Positions 16,591 through 25,670 of a stretch of DNA of 64,000 nt are shown piece after piece. The stretch is from assembly GCA_039960995.1 (NCBI GenBank), contig JBDVKF010000025.1, positions 13,460 to 77,459 on the forward strand. The letters run 5' to 3'. The notes beneath the pieces are model-generated. The model had not been told where the DNA came from, did not search any database, and saw nothing but the letters and a program-made list of their open reading frames with translations. A program made the position numbers and the translations under genes. Numbering within the stretch: position 1 is the stretch's first letter; each line of letters opens with the position of its first letter. The DNA comes from JABSSA01 sp039960995 (GTDB taxonomy: Bacteria > Pseudomonadota > Alphaproteobacteria > Rhodobacterales > Rhodobacteraceae).

Positions 16591-18348
16591 TTACTCCGCC
16601 GCTTTTATCGTATCGCCACTGCCAAGTATTGGCAGCTGCATTTCAAATACCGCTCCGCCGTCACGTCCGTTACGTGCAGTTAGGCGTCCACCTAGGTCGT
16701 TTACGATCCCCGAAGAGATAGCAAGCCCCAAGCCGACACCGTCGCCTGGTTGTTTCGTGGTGTAAAAAGGCTCGAACAGTGAATCGAGGTCGACAATGCC
16801 GGGGCCGTTGTCCCGAACAGTCAAAGTTGCAGTTTCCCCGTGTGATAGAATGATATCAACCTGCGGTTTCTGAACGGATTTTGTCGCATCAAGCGCGTTT
16901 CGCAGCAGGTTTACCATCACCTGTTCGATGCGCATTCGATCCCCCATTACATCGACTTTTTGGTCGGGAATGATCCGATTGATTTGCACCTGCCGCTCGC
17001 GCAATTGCGGCTCCATCATGGACAAGCTGGATGCCAGTGCATCGCCCATATCCACTGGGCTAAACTCGTCCTGACCTTTGCGCGCATAGGACTTCAATTG
17101 ACGTGTGATCGCCCCCATACGTTCGATCAGATCATCGATGCGTCCAAAGCTGGCGACAGCCTCATCTGGGCGATGGCGATTCAACAGCAATCGAGCCCCA
17201 GCCAGATAAGTTTTCATCGCAGCCAATGGTTGATTCAGCTCGTGACTCACGGCCGCGGACATTTCACCAAGGGCCGCGAGTTTCGAACTTTGTTCAAGCG
17301 TTTGTTCGGCGACAGCAAGGTCTTCTTGAACCCGTTTTCGTTCGGCAATTTCTCGCTGCAGACGCTCGTTTAGTCGGCGAAGCTCTGCTGACTCTCGCTG
17401 AAAGAAAGTGGCCCGCAACGCCGATCTTCGGTTGAGCGCATAGAAGGCCAAAGCGAGAAGAATCGCAAAGCCCATAATCTCTAAAGCCAACACCCCGTTT
17501 ACGCGTTCGCGCACACTTGTGTACGGGGTGAAAACCGTCATCTGCCAGCCTCGAAATGGGATACGCGTTTCTAAACGCATCACGGCTTCGCCGCGCAAAT
17601 ACGCGTCAGGTGGCAACGCCGTCCAATCCGCAGTGGCGCGAATGGCCCGCGCTATCGCGCTTTGTGGGTCTTGCATCGCCAGCGCGTCCAGCGTTTGACG
17701 ACCACGCCAACGCGGTTCGGTGGCCAGAACGATCGTCCCTTCGCTGTCTGTCACCCACAAGGCGTCGGTAATGCCGCCCCAAGTGCGTTCAAATTTTTGC
17801 AGATCCACTTCGGCCGCGATAATACCAACCGTGTCACCGCCAACCTGAACTCGGCGCGAATAAATGAATTGATACCCGCCCGATTCACGTTCGTTTACAG
17901 TAAAAATCGTGGATGCTGCGCGGATCGATTCAACAAAAAACGGCTGATTACGATGGTTTTCGCCAAGTCTGTTTCGATCGGTCGCGGCCACAACGCGACC
18001 GTCCCCGTCCATCAATGTCAAAGACGCTGCGCCAATTTCTTCGACAAAAGAGATGAGCCGTTGAGTGGACAATTGATAATCGGCGGAATTCAACGCGCCA
18101 ATCAATGTTGGGTCGCGCGCCAGCAATTGTGGGACAATTGCGCCTTGCCGAAGCTCTGCCAACAAGTTCCCGGAATAAAGTGCCAACCGCAATTCCGCCC
18201 GGTTCCGAGTTGTTTCGGTAAAACGGTCAGTTAGATAGCGATTGGTGACATAAACCGTCAGTACAGCGGCCACGCTCAACAGCAACAGCGCGATGCGTGT
18301 TCGCCAACCAAGGCTTAGACCTTTACTGGAATTACCACCTTTTTCCAT
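16591..18348 (-). CDS. dctB: C4-dicarboxylate sensor histidine kinase DctB-like
   Basis: A 585-residue membrane kinase. The first membrane helix is at 17-37. A periplasmic sensor of double-Cache/PDC type spans 38-285, containing FIYSRRVQVGGDTVGIIAAEVDL. The second helix is at 286-306. A coiled coil (about 315-355) leads to the dimerisation/phosphoacceptor box SHELNQPLAAMKTYL with His369, then the N box (NLLRNALDA) and G boxes (DNGPGI, GVGLGLAI). It sits directly upstream of the DctD-like regulator in one operon. No dctPQM transporter genes are adjacent, so the sensed ligand is inferred from family resemblance only. Confidence 0.92.
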   Translation of the reverse strand: MEKGGNSSKGLSLGWRTRIALLLLSVAAVLTVYVTNRYLTDRFTETTRNRAELRLALYSGNLLAELRQGAIVPQLLARDPTLIGALNSADYQLSTQRLISFVEEIGAASLTLMDGDGRVVAATDRNRLGENHRNQPFFVESIRAASTIFTVNERESGGYQFIYSRRVQVGGDTVGIIAAEVDLQKFERTWGGITDALWVTDSEGTIVLATEPRWRGRQTLDALAMQDPQSAIARAIRATADWTALPPDAYLRGEAVMRLETRIPFRGWQMTVFTPYTSVRERVNGVLALEIMGFAILLALAFYALNRRSALRATFFQRESAELRRLNERLQREIAERKRVQEDLAVAEQTLEQSSKLAALGEMSAAVSHELNQPLAAMKTYLAGARLLLNRHRPDEAVASFGRIDDLIERMGAITRQLKSYARKGQDEFSPVDMGDALASSLSMMEPQLRERQVQINRIIPDQKVDVMGDRMRIEQVMVNLLRNALDATKSVQKPQVDIILSHGETATLTVRDNGPGIVDLDSLFEPFYTTKQPGDGVGLGLAISSGIVNDLGGRLTARNGRDGGAVFEMQLPILGSGDTIKAAE

Positions 18349-18384
18349 TTGGCAAGATTAAGCCGGGTCGCATCCCGGCTCAAG

Positions 18385-19053
18385 TCAAACAGCAGTCAGT
18401 GCACCCGTCAACGCGCGGAAAAGCGCCTGTCCGTCGGTTCCACCATGTCCGTCATCAGCGGCACGCTCTGGATGCGGCATCATTCCAAGAATTCTGCGGT
18501 TCGACGAAAGGATGCCCGCAATGTCATTTTGGGACCCGTTTGGGTTGTCAGTATACCGAAACGCGACACGGTCCTGATCTTCCAGATCTTTCAATGTTTC
18601 CGTGTCGGCAAAGTAATTCCCGTCATGATGCGCAATCGGTATATCGACGACGTCGCCTGCATTATACCCTTCGGTAAAATGGCTTTGGGACGTCTCAACA
18701 CGCAAACTGACAGTTTTGCAAATGTATTTCAGTCTCGCATTGCGCAACAACGCTCCCGGTAACAGGCCTGTCTCAGTTAGAACTTGGAAACCATTGCAAA
18801 CCCCCAAGACAAACCCTCCACGCTCAGCGTGAGCCACAACTTCGCGACAAATCGGCGAATTTGCAGCGATGGCACCGCACCGTAAATAGTCGCCAAAGGA
18901 AAAGCCACCGGGCACCCCAATAATATCTATTCCATCCGGCAAAGAGGTGTCTTTATGCCAGACCATTTCGACATCGGCCCCTGCAGCACGAAATGCGACA
19001 GCGAGATCCCGATCACAATTTGATCCAGGAAAAACAACGACAGCAGCTTTCAT
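18385..19053 (-). CDS. purQ: Phosphoribosylformylglycinamidine synthase subunit PurQ
   Basis: A 222-residue class I glutamine amidotransferase subunit, releasing ammonia from Gln for FGAM synthesis in purine biosynthesis. The nucleophile is Cys86 in FVLGVCNGFQ; the His/Glu pair is in MMPHPER near the C-terminus. FPGSNCDRD (8-16) is the typical N-terminus, which supports ATG 19053 over upstream in-frame starts. It is the last of the purC-purS-purQ run on the minus strand. The PurL subunit that completes the complex is not in the window. Confidence 0.97.
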   Translation of the reverse strand: MKAAVVVFPGSNCDRDLAVAFRAAGADVEMVWHKDTSLPDGIDIIGVPGGFSFGDYLRCGAIAANSPICREVVAHAERGGFVLGVCNGFQVLTETGLLPGALLRNARLKYICKTVSLRVETSQSHFTEGYNAGDVVDIPIAHHDGNYFADTETLKDLEDQDRVAFRYTDNPNGSQNDIAGILSSNRRILGMMPHPERAADDGHGGTDGQALFRALTGALTAV

Positions 19054-19152
19054 TCTCTTTCTCCGTAAATCCCCAGTTTTGGGGGATTGAGGCGCAATTA
19101 CACAGCTATCTTGGCCTGAACACATTTCGTCATACGCGCGTGGCGCACGGTT

Positions 19153-19383
19153 CTACAAAAGCTCGACCGAGTACCGTTCGATTACAGTGTTGGCCAACAG
19201 CTTTTCGCACATCTCATCGACTTGCGCTTCGGTGGTGCCATCGGCCAAGTCCAGTTCGATCACCTTCCCTTGCCGCACACCGCCGACGCCATCAAACCCC
19301 ATGGCGCTCAAAGCGTGCCGCACCGCTGCACCTTGTGGGTCCAAAACACCATCTTTCAGCATCACATGCACACGTGCTTTCAT
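19153..19383 (-). CDS. purS: Phosphoribosylformylglycinamidine synthase subunit PurS
   Basis: A 76-residue protein that bridges PurL and PurQ in the split FGAM synthetase. It has the family pattern MKARVHVMLKDGVLDPQG, then ALSAMGFDGVGGVRQGK and CEKLLANTVIERY. Length is normal. It sits 99 bp upstream of purQ and 20 bp after purC on the same strand, the usual purCSQ order. Confidence 0.96.
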   Translation of the reverse strand: MKARVHVMLKDGVLDPQGAAVRHALSAMGFDGVGGVRQGKVIELDLADGTTEAQVDEMCEKLLANTVIERYSVELL

Positions 19384-19403
19384 CGCTCGCTTGCCCTTTT
19401 AAT

Positions 19404-20165
19404 CTAGTTGATCAACGTGGGTTTCATCGCAGCCGGTGCATTCTTTGGTAATACACCAAGACGGCGCGCCACTTCGGTATAGGCATCCGTTAAATTGCCC
19501 AGGTCGCGCCGGAACACGTCCTTGTCCAATTTTTCACCGGTTTCGATATCCCAAAGGCGACAACTGTCCGGCGAAATCTCGTCAGCTATGACCAGTCGTG
19601 GGAAATCACCGTCATACACGCGCCCAATTTCGATTTTGAAATCGACCAATCGAATGCCAACCGCCATCATGACACCCGACATGAAATCATTGACCCGCAA
19701 AGCGAGGCTAACAATGTCATCCATATCTTGTTGTGTGGCCCAGCCAAACGCGGCGATATGTTCTTCGCCAACCAGTGGGTCACCCAACTTGTCGTCCTTC
19801 AGACAATATTCGATGATCGGACGCGGCAATTGCATACCCTCTTCGATTCCCAAGCGTTTGCTTATCGTTCCGGCCGCATAATTACGCACGATCACTTCCA
19901 ATGGAATGATCTCGCACGACCGGCACAGCTGTTCGCGCATGTTCAAGCGTTTCAGAAAATGCGTCGGCACGCCGATCTGATTCAAGCCGGTCATGAAATA
20001 TTCGGACAAACGGTTGTTCAAAACGCCCTTACCGTCGATCACGTCTTTCTTTTCGGCGTTAAAGGCAGTCGCATCGTCTTTAAAGTATTGAACAATTGTG
20101 CCCGGCTCTGGGCCTTCATACAAAATCTTTGCTTTACCTTCGTATATCTTTTTACGTCGCGCCAT
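19404..20165 (-). CDS. purC: Phosphoribosylaminoimidazole-succinocarboxamide synthase
   Basis: A 253-residue SAICAR synthetase that joins CAIR with aspartate using ATP in purine biosynthesis. Visible family features are the start MARRKKIYEGKAKILYEG, the substrate region IPLEVIVRNYAAGTISKR, and LVDFKIEIGRVYDGDFPRLV with the DEISPDSCR signature. ATG 20165 is chosen because the family begins at this point; an upstream frame extension is not conserved. It is the first gene of the purC-purS-purQ cluster and is divergent from the zeta-inhibitor gene. Confidence 0.97.
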   Translation of the reverse strand: MARRKKIYEGKAKILYEGPEPGTIVQYFKDDATAFNAEKKDVIDGKGVLNNRLSEYFMTGLNQIGVPTHFLKRLNMREQLCRSCEIIPLEVIVRNYAAGTISKRLGIEEGMQLPRPIIEYCLKDDKLGDPLVGEEHIAAFGWATQQDMDDIVSLALRVNDFMSGVMMAVGIRLVDFKIEIGRVYDGDFPRLVIADEISPDSCRLWDIETGEKLDKDVFRRDLGNLTDAYTEVARRLGVLPKNAPAAMKPTLIN

Positions 20166-20232
20166 GGGCGTCCCTTCCGCCTGAAAACGAACCACCACAC
20201 GCGGTTTGTCGTGGCCCTCTTAAGCGAAGCCT

Positions 20233-20252
20233 GCATCGCTCGCAAGCGATGC
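20233..20252. repeat. Perfect inverted repeat in the purC / zeta-subunit divergent region
   Basis: GCATCGCT (20233-20240) and AGCGATGC (20245-20252) around a 4-nt loop. It lies between two divergent start codons, so it is either an operator or a leader hairpin rather than a terminator. No U-run follows on either strand. Confidence 0.45.
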
Positions 20253-20326
20253 GCGTCTTTGCCCCTTGCACCCCGCGCGAAGGCCCCGCATATCTTTGAG
20301 TGACAACAATGGAAGGGGAGAGGCAC

Positions 20327-20641
20327 ATGAGCTCTTTCGAGGACCGCGAAAACGCATTCGAAAACAAATTTGCCCATGACGCGGAAATGCAATTTAAGGC
20401 CGAAGCACGTCGGAACAAACTTCTTGGTTTGTGGGCCGCAGAATTGCTTGGCAAATCAGGCGAAGATGCCGACGCTTATGCAAAAGAAGTCATTAAGTCT
20501 GATTTTGAAGAAGCCGGCGACGAAGACGTCTATCGCAAAGTGTCGGGCGATTTGGGTTCAAAAGCTGACGAAGCAACGATCCGCAGCAAGATGAAAGAAC
20601 TCATGGCCGAAGCAAAAGCGCAATTGCTTGGCGAAGGCTAA
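20327..20641 (+). CDS. ATPase inhibitor subunit zeta (DUF1476)
   Basis: A 104-residue helical protein. MSSFEDRENAFENKFAHD and the following EMQFKAEARRNKLLGLWAAE closely resemble the zeta subunit described from Paracoccus denitrificans, the alphaproteobacterial inhibitor of F1Fo-ATP synthase that blocks ATP hydrolysis via its N-terminal helix. The ribosome binding site GGGGAGAGG precedes ATG 20327, ruling out an upstream GTG. The gene stands alone between the purines and the MprF-like gene; no ATP synthase genes are nearby. Confidence 0.93.
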   Translation: MSSFEDRENAFENKFAHDAEMQFKAEARRNKLLGLWAAELLGKSGEDADAYAKEVIKSDFEEAGDEDVYRKVSGDLGSKADEATIRSKMKELMAEAKAQLLGEG

Positions 20642-20753
20642 GCCGGTTCAAAAATAAGGTGCGCGCGATTTTACCCATTTTCGCGCACCTCTTAAGATTC
20701 GACTCATTTATGACCCCTAGAACCAAAGGTGGGTTTAGTGAGTGGTGTGGAAC

Positions 20754-22643
20754 ATGCGCGGGATTTTGGGAAAAGACCGGCTCAAACTTTGTTTGCGTTT
20801 GGTTGCTCCAATACTGGTTCTAGCGCTGTGTTTATCCGCATTGTCACAGCACGTGACCCACAACTTATGGCAAACCCTTCCCGCAACCCTGTCCGCTGTT
20901 AACCCGCTTATCTGGCTTGCGGCCTTGGGTTTTACGACGTTCAGCTTTTGGGCGGTCGGACGTTATGACGGCGTCGCCCACACGCATTTGCAAACAGGTG
21001 TCTCCGCCGCTCAGGCGCGCCGTGGCGGTACGATTTCAATAGCTGTCGCACAAACCTTAGGGTTTGGCGTGTTTACTGGGGCATTGGTGCGCTGGCGCTT
21101 GTTGCCTGATCTGACATTGTCTTGCGCCTTGGCACTTTCTGCATTTGTTTCTATTTCTTTTATTTTGGGGTGGATGTTTGTAACGGCAATTGTGTGCCTG
21201 TTGCTGCCTGCTCCGGCGTGGACATTTTGGCCTGCTTTGGCAACAGTTCTGTCCGGACCGGTATTGGTGTTCTGCATGTTTCGCTGGCCTGTCCTACGTC
21301 TGAAAACACTTCAATTGAACCTGCCCAGTTTGCGAATGACCGCCTCAATCGTGGTTTGGAGCACAGTGGATATGTGCGCAGCAGGTGCCGCATTGTGGAT
21401 CTTACTTCCCAGCGATGCAGGTCCGTCTTTGTTGGCTTTTTTACCCGTCTATATGATCGCATTGGGTGCCGCATTGATTTCAAACACACCCGGCGGTGTC
21501 GGCCCATTCGAATTGGTCCTAATCGGTGCCCTGCCCCAAATTTCACCTGACGCGCTGATGACATCAGTCGTTGCATTTCGTTTGGTGTTTTACGCTATCC
21601 CAGCATGTATCGGCGTTGCCTTTTTGGTGCGTCCGTTCCGATCGCATGATCGCGGCACGGACTATCAATTGCCCGCTTTGGTCTTACGAGAAGCCCCGCG
21701 CAGTGAAGTGTCAATAATACTGCAAAACGGCGGAACTATGGAGCGCACTCGGAGGGGGGCTGTTGCAGTCTGGGTAACCGGCCAAACCGTCACCGCATTG
21801 TTTGATCCGATACGCGGCGGGATGTCTGAGACGTTGAAAACACTGCTCAGATTATCCCGTACAGTAGGTCGTTGGCCATTGGTGTACAAATGCTCAGCAC
21901 AGTGTGCATTGGCAGCCCGTGCCGCAGGTTGGTCAATTATTCACCTTGCCGACGACGCGTTGATAAAGACTCAAACTTATACACTGAACACCCCAACACG
22001 GCGCACATTACGTCGCAAATTGCGTGCCGTTGAAAAAGAAGGCGTGCAAATCGTATCGATAAAGACCATTTCCGAACTGGAGATCGCGCAGATTGATGCG
22101 GATTGGTCAGAACGTTCAGGGCCTGCACGCGGTGGAACAATGGGGCGATACGATCCGGAATATCTGAAATGTCAATTTGCATTGGCCGCGAAGGTGAACG
22201 GACAAGCCGTTGCTTTTGTCAGCTTCTCCACCTCTCAGAACGAATGGACATTGGATGTGATGCGCCAAACCCAAGACGCCCCAGCCGGGGTCATGCACGC
22301 CTTGGTCCACCAAACAATTGAAGCCGCAAAAACGCGCGGGATTCCAACGGTTTCCTTAGCGGCCACTCCGGCTTGTCCTGATCCTTCGTCCGCTTTCTGG
22401 CGGTACGTTTCCAATCAAGTTGTAACACGCACCAGCGGTCCCGGTTTGCGCCAATTTAAATCTGCCTTTGCCCTAACTTGGCGTCCCAGATACGCCGCCG
22501 CTCCTAATCCCATAAAACTTGCGATAGGGTTGGCTGATATCACGCGCGAAGTGCTCGATCCACGCCCAATCCAGGGCACATCCCTCAATGACATTCATGA
22601 TTTACATGAGAATTATGAATTTGATTCACGTCGTCGCGCGTGA
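20754..22643 (+). CDS. MprF-like protein: membrane domain plus DUF2156 aminoacyltransferase domain
   Basis: About 629 residues. The N-terminal half (about 15-300) has some seven or eight membrane helices, resembling the flippase part of MprF/LpiA. A soluble DUF2156 domain (about 320-600) follows, a GNAT-like fold used for transfer of an amino acid from aminoacyl-tRNA to phosphatidylglycerol. Conserved-looking pieces are RTLRRKLRAVEKEGVQIV and LVHQTIEAAKTRGIP. Likely makes and exposes an aminoacylated lipid or related lipid; amino acid and lipid are unknown. The start is uncertain: a GTG at 20742 has a GGTGG upstream, the ATG at 20754 less. It ends 34 bp before the methyltransferase gene. Confidence 0.85.
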   Translation: MRGILGKDRLKLCLRLVAPILVLALCLSALSQHVTHNLWQTLPATLSAVNPLIWLAALGFTTFSFWAVGRYDGVAHTHLQTGVSAAQARRGGTISIAVAQTLGFGVFTGALVRWRLLPDLTLSCALALSAFVSISFILGWMFVTAIVCLLLPAPAWTFWPALATVLSGPVLVFCMFRWPVLRLKTLQLNLPSLRMTASIVVWSTVDMCAAGAALWILLPSDAGPSLLAFLPVYMIALGAALISNTPGGVGPFELVLIGALPQISPDALMTSVVAFRLVFYAIPACIGVAFLVRPFRSHDRGTDYQLPALVLREAPRSEVSIILQNGGTMERTRRGAVAVWVTGQTVTALFDPIRGGMSETLKTLLRLSRTVGRWPLVYKCSAQCALAARAAGWSIIHLADDALIKTQTYTLNTPTRRTLRRKLRAVEKEGVQIVSIKTISELEIAQIDADWSERSGPARGGTMGRYDPEYLKCQFALAAKVNGQAVAFVSFSTSQNEWTLDVMRQTQDAPAGVMHALVHQTIEAAKTRGIPTVSLAATPACPDPSSAFWRYVSNQVVTRTSGPGLRQFKSAFALTWRPRYAAAPNPIKLAIGLADITREVLDPRPIQGTSLNDIHDLHENYEFDSRRRA

Positions 22644-22677
22644 AATAGGCTGTTCGACTCCTAACAAGGCGCATTCC

Positions 22678-23685
22678 ATGACGGACCCACTCAGCAAATT
22701 ACTCGAAGCCAAGGGCACACTTTTGGCTGACGGCGCGACTGGAACCAATTTGTTTAACATGGGTTTGATGTCCGGCGACGCACCTGAACTGTGGAACACC
22801 GACAAACCCGAGAATATTCGCCAGCTTTATCGCGGTGCGGTGGATTCTGGATCAGATGTGTTTCTGACCAATTCTTTTGGTGCAAATGCCTCTCGGCTCA
22901 AGCTTCACGACGCACAGGATCGTGCATTTGAGCTCAGCAAAGTCTCTGCCGAAATTGCACGCGAAATCGCGGATGCAGCCGGTCGCCCGGTGATCGTCGC
23001 AGGCTCGGTCGGCCCAACTGGCGAAATCATGCAACCCGTCGGCGCTTTAAGCCACTCAGATGCAGTCGAGATTTTTCAGGAAACCGCCGAAGGGTTGAAG
23101 GCCGGTGGTGCGGATATCGTATGGGCCGAAACCATTTCAAGTATTGAAGAATTCCAAGCCGCTGCAGAAGCATTCGCACGTGCGGATATTCCATGGTGCG
23201 GCACGATGAGCTTTGACACGGCTGGGCGCACAATGATGGGCGTCACCACCAAAGATTTCACGGCGTTGGTGGAAACCTTTGAAGTGCCGCCAATTGCCTT
23301 TGGTGCAAATTGCGGAACTGGATCGTCGGACCTCTTGCGGACAGTCCTTGGCTTTTCGGACAGCAAACGGGCCGTGATTGCCAAAGGGAACGCCGGTATT
23401 CCCAAATATGTCGACGGGCATATTCACTATGATGGTACACCCGAATTAATGGGCGAATATGCCCTGCTTGCTCGGGCGGCTGGTGCGCAAATTATTGGTG
23501 GATGTTGCGGGACACAGCCTGAACATTTGCGTCATATGCGTGCAGCGTTGGATTCAGCGGTGGATCGTGGCGCACCAACACTGGACGAAATCGTTTCTGC
23601 GATGGGTCCGTTTACATCTGCATCAGATGGCACAGATGGCAACGACAACGCGCCGCGGCGGCGCAAACGTCGCCGCGCGGCCTGA
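22678..23685 (+). CDS. bmt: Homocysteine S-methyltransferase domain protein (betaine-homocysteine methyltransferase type)
   Basis: A 335-residue (beta/alpha)8 barrel of the Pfam S-methyl_trans family. Zinc ligands are Cys212 (GANCGTGSSD) and Cys276/Cys277 (IIGGCCGTQPEH). LLADGATGTNLF (15-26) is the barrel start. The C-terminus is a basic tail, RRRKRRRAA. It methylates homocysteine to methionine. The corrinoid protein 1.3 kb downstream on the same strand suggests it works as the homocysteine half of a split cobalamin-dependent methionine synthase rather than directly with betaine; this is inference from context. ATG 22678 fits the family start. Confidence 0.9.
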   Translation: MTDPLSKLLEAKGTLLADGATGTNLFNMGLMSGDAPELWNTDKPENIRQLYRGAVDSGSDVFLTNSFGANASRLKLHDAQDRAFELSKVSAEIAREIADAAGRPVIVAGSVGPTGEIMQPVGALSHSDAVEIFQETAEGLKAGGADIVWAETISSIEEFQAAAEAFARADIPWCGTMSFDTAGRTMMGVTTKDFTALVETFEVPPIAFGANCGTGSSDLLRTVLGFSDSKRAVIAKGNAGIPKYVDGHIHYDGTPELMGEYALLARAAGAQIIGGCCGTQPEHLRHMRAALDSAVDRGAPTLDEIVSAMGPFTSASDGTDGNDNAPRRRKRRRAA

Positions 23686-23696
23686 CCTTATGCGAC

Positions 23697-24767
23697 TTAA
23701 AATAGCGACATTTGGGTTCCCGATAAAATCGGGGCACGAAACAAATCTGTGCGCATGGGGTGTGCCGCTTTCGCAAGCCCCAGCCGTTTGATCGCTATGT
23801 TAAATCGCGCCGCAACGAGTTCAGCATAATGACCTTCCCCTCGCATTCGATGATGCCATTGCGCGCTGTACAACTGCCCACCGTGCATTTCGCGCAACCG
23901 GGTCAGAACGCGGTCGGCCCGGTTTGGCATAACGTTTCGAAGCCACTCTTCGACCAGTCCCGCGACTTCTTGTGGCAATCGCAACATAATCCAGCTGGCC
24001 GTCCGTGCCCCAGCATCCTTACCGGCGCGAAGGATGGATTCAAGTTCGGGGTCCGTCAGGGCCGGAATCATCGGAGACGCCATAATGCGCACCGGAATTC
24101 CCGCCTGCGCCAATCGTTGGATCGTTTTCAACCGACGCAAAGGCGCTGGCGCACGCGGTTCCATTTGTCGGGACAATTCTGCGTCCAATGTCGTCACGGA
24201 AATCCCCACACGCACCAATCCGCGCCGCGCCATCGGCCCCAAGATATCAAGATCCCTTTCAATCAGGCTGCCCTTGGTGACAATGGCGATTGGATGCCCG
24301 GTTTCGGCGAGAACCTTAAGGCAAGCGCGCGTAATCTCGTGTTTAATTTCAATGGGTTGGTACGGGTCGGTGTTCGTTCCGATGGCAATTGGCGCAACCG
24401 CATAGCTCTTTTTCGCCAACTCGGACTGCAACACGTCAGCCGCTGTCGGCCTTGCGACCAAACGGGTTTCAAAATCAAGCCCTGGCGACAACCCAAGATA
24501 AGCATGGGTTGGGCGCGCGAAACAGTAAACGCACCCATGCTCGCACCCTCTGTACGGATTGATCGACCGGTCGAACGGCAGATCAGGCGAACGATTGTAC
24601 GTAATCATTTTGCGCGGTCGTTCCAAAGCCACTTCTGTGCGCAAGGTTTTCAGGTCGACGTCGGTTTCCCATCCGTCGTCCACATCCATACGGGTGTGCG
24701 TTTCGAACCGTCCGACGTCGTTGGAAATCGCGCCGCGCCCTTTGATTTGAATGCACTTCAATGTCAT
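23697..24767 (-). CDS. PA0069-family radical SAM protein (COG1533, SplB-related)
   Basis: A 356-residue radical SAM enzyme. The cluster motif CEHGCVYC (Cys75, Cys79, Cys82; CxxxCxxC) follows the typical N-terminal KGRGAISNDVGRFE. The C-terminal region has MHGGQLYSAQWHHRMRGEG. The family, also called Rv2578c, is grouped with spore photoproduct lyase in COG1533, but no reaction is proven for it. ATG 24767 gives the normal family N-terminus. A sequence matching the alphaproteobacterial LexA box lies 13 bp upstream, so DNA-damage induction is likely. It lies antisense between the methyltransferase and its probable corrinoid partner. Confidence 0.93.
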   Translation of the reverse strand: MTLKCIQIKGRGAISNDVGRFETHTRMDVDDGWETDVDLKTLRTEVALERPRKMITYNRSPDLPFDRSINPYRGCEHGCVYCFARPTHAYLGLSPGLDFETRLVARPTAADVLQSELAKKSYAVAPIAIGTNTDPYQPIEIKHEITRACLKVLAETGHPIAIVTKGSLIERDLDILGPMARRGLVRVGISVTTLDAELSRQMEPRAPAPLRRLKTIQRLAQAGIPVRIMASPMIPALTDPELESILRAGKDAGARTASWIMLRLPQEVAGLVEEWLRNVMPNRADRVLTRLREMHGGQLYSAQWHHRMRGEGHYAELVAARFNIAIKRLGLAKAAHPMRTDLFRAPILSGTQMSLF

Positions 24768-24779
24768 GCAGTTAGCGTA

Positions 24780-24794
24780 GAACAAATGTGGAAC
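24780..24794 (-). promoter_or_regulatory. Putative LexA (SOS) box
   Basis: On the minus strand it reads GTTCCACATTTGTTC, an exact GTTC-N7-GTTC, the LexA operator known from Rhodobacter and other alphaproteobacteria. It ends 13 bp upstream of the radical SAM start codon, where repressor binding would block transcription. One match of this length can arise by chance, but the position is what is expected of a real site. Confidence 0.7.
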
Positions 24795-24956
24795 ATTTGC
24801 TATGCCTTCTTACAACATCACTACAACTTGAAACTCAATCACTGTTTTTTACCCGCAAAGGTCGCCTCCGATACGGACGATGTCGCAATTCGGACAGTCC
24901 GTCCGCGACATTATGACCAAATGCGTGTAAAGGCCCCTGATCGAAGAGGATGACCC

Positions 24957-25658
24957 ATGTCTGAAGAAGACGATATCGTTTTGGCCGAACTCGACGACGA
25001 AGAGCTTGTCCAACAAATGTTTGACGACCTTTACGATGGTCTCAAGGAAGAGATCGAAGAAGGTGTGAACATCTTACTTGGACGCGGTTGGGCGCCCTAT
25101 AAGGTTTTGACCGAAGCGTTGGTTGGTGGAATGACCATTGTTGGGCAAGATTTCCGAGATGGTATCTTGTTTGTTCCCGAAGTGTTGCTGGCTGCGAATG
25201 CGATGAAGGGTGGTATGTTCATCCTGAAACCGTTGTTGGCCGAAACAGGTGCGCCACGTGTCGGTAAGATGGTGATTGGAACCGTCAAAGGCGACATTCA
25301 CGACATCGGCAAGAACCTCGTCTCCATGATGATGGAAGGTGCCGGGTTTGAGGTTGTGGATCTTGGCATTAACAACCCAGTCGAAAACTACCTTGAGGCG
25401 CTAGAAGCAGAACAAGCCGATATTTTGGGTATGTCAGCGCTTTTGACGACAACGATGCCCTATATGAAGGTCGTGATTGATACCTTGGTCGAACAAGGTT
25501 TGCGCGACGATTATATCGTGCTGGTCGGCGGTGCGCCGTTGAATGAGGAATTTGGCAAGGCAATTGGCGCTGACGCTTATTGCCGGGATGCTGCCGTTGC
25601 AGTTGAAACAGCTAAAGAGTTTGTTGCGCGCAAGCATAACCAACTCGCTGCTGGGTAA
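24957..25658 (+). CDS. Corrinoid (cobalamin-binding) methyltransferase protein
   Basis: A 233-residue protein with the two-domain layout of MetH-type cobalamin modules. A helical cap lies at about 15-95. A Rossmann-like B12 domain follows with the axial-ligand motif DIHDIG (113-118; DxHxxG, His115), then GMSALLTTTM and VGGAPLNEEFG that cradle the corrin tail. It carries the methyl group between a donor methyltransferase and an acceptor such as the homocysteine methyltransferase at 22678. GAGGATGACCC precedes the ATG. The DUF1638 gene follows after 12 bp, so the two are in one operon. Confidence 0.93.
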   Translation: MSEEDDIVLAELDDEELVQQMFDDLYDGLKEEIEEGVNILLGRGWAPYKVLTEALVGGMTIVGQDFRDGILFVPEVLLAANAMKGGMFILKPLLAETGAPRVGKMVIGTVKGDIHDIGKNLVSMMMEGAGFEVVDLGINNPVENYLEALEAEQADILGMSALLTTTMPYMKVVIDTLVEQGLRDDYIVLVGGAPLNEEFGKAIGADAYCRDAAVAVETAKEFVARKHNQLAAG

Positions 25659-25670
25659 AGGTCGGGGCGC

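Noticed and set aside
23760..24953. 397-codon plus-strand frame between the methyltransferase and corrinoid genes
   Set aside because: It lies antisense to the radical SAM gene, whose CxxxCxxC motif and family length are clear. The plus-strand product has no recognisable domain and an unnatural composition (many Arg, Gln, Phe).
22600..24956. Cobalamin riboswitch before the methyltransferase or corrinoid genes
   Set aside because: I looked for the B12-box and the leader length it needs. The gap before bmt is only 34 bp and the 189 bp before the corrinoid gene show no B12-box.
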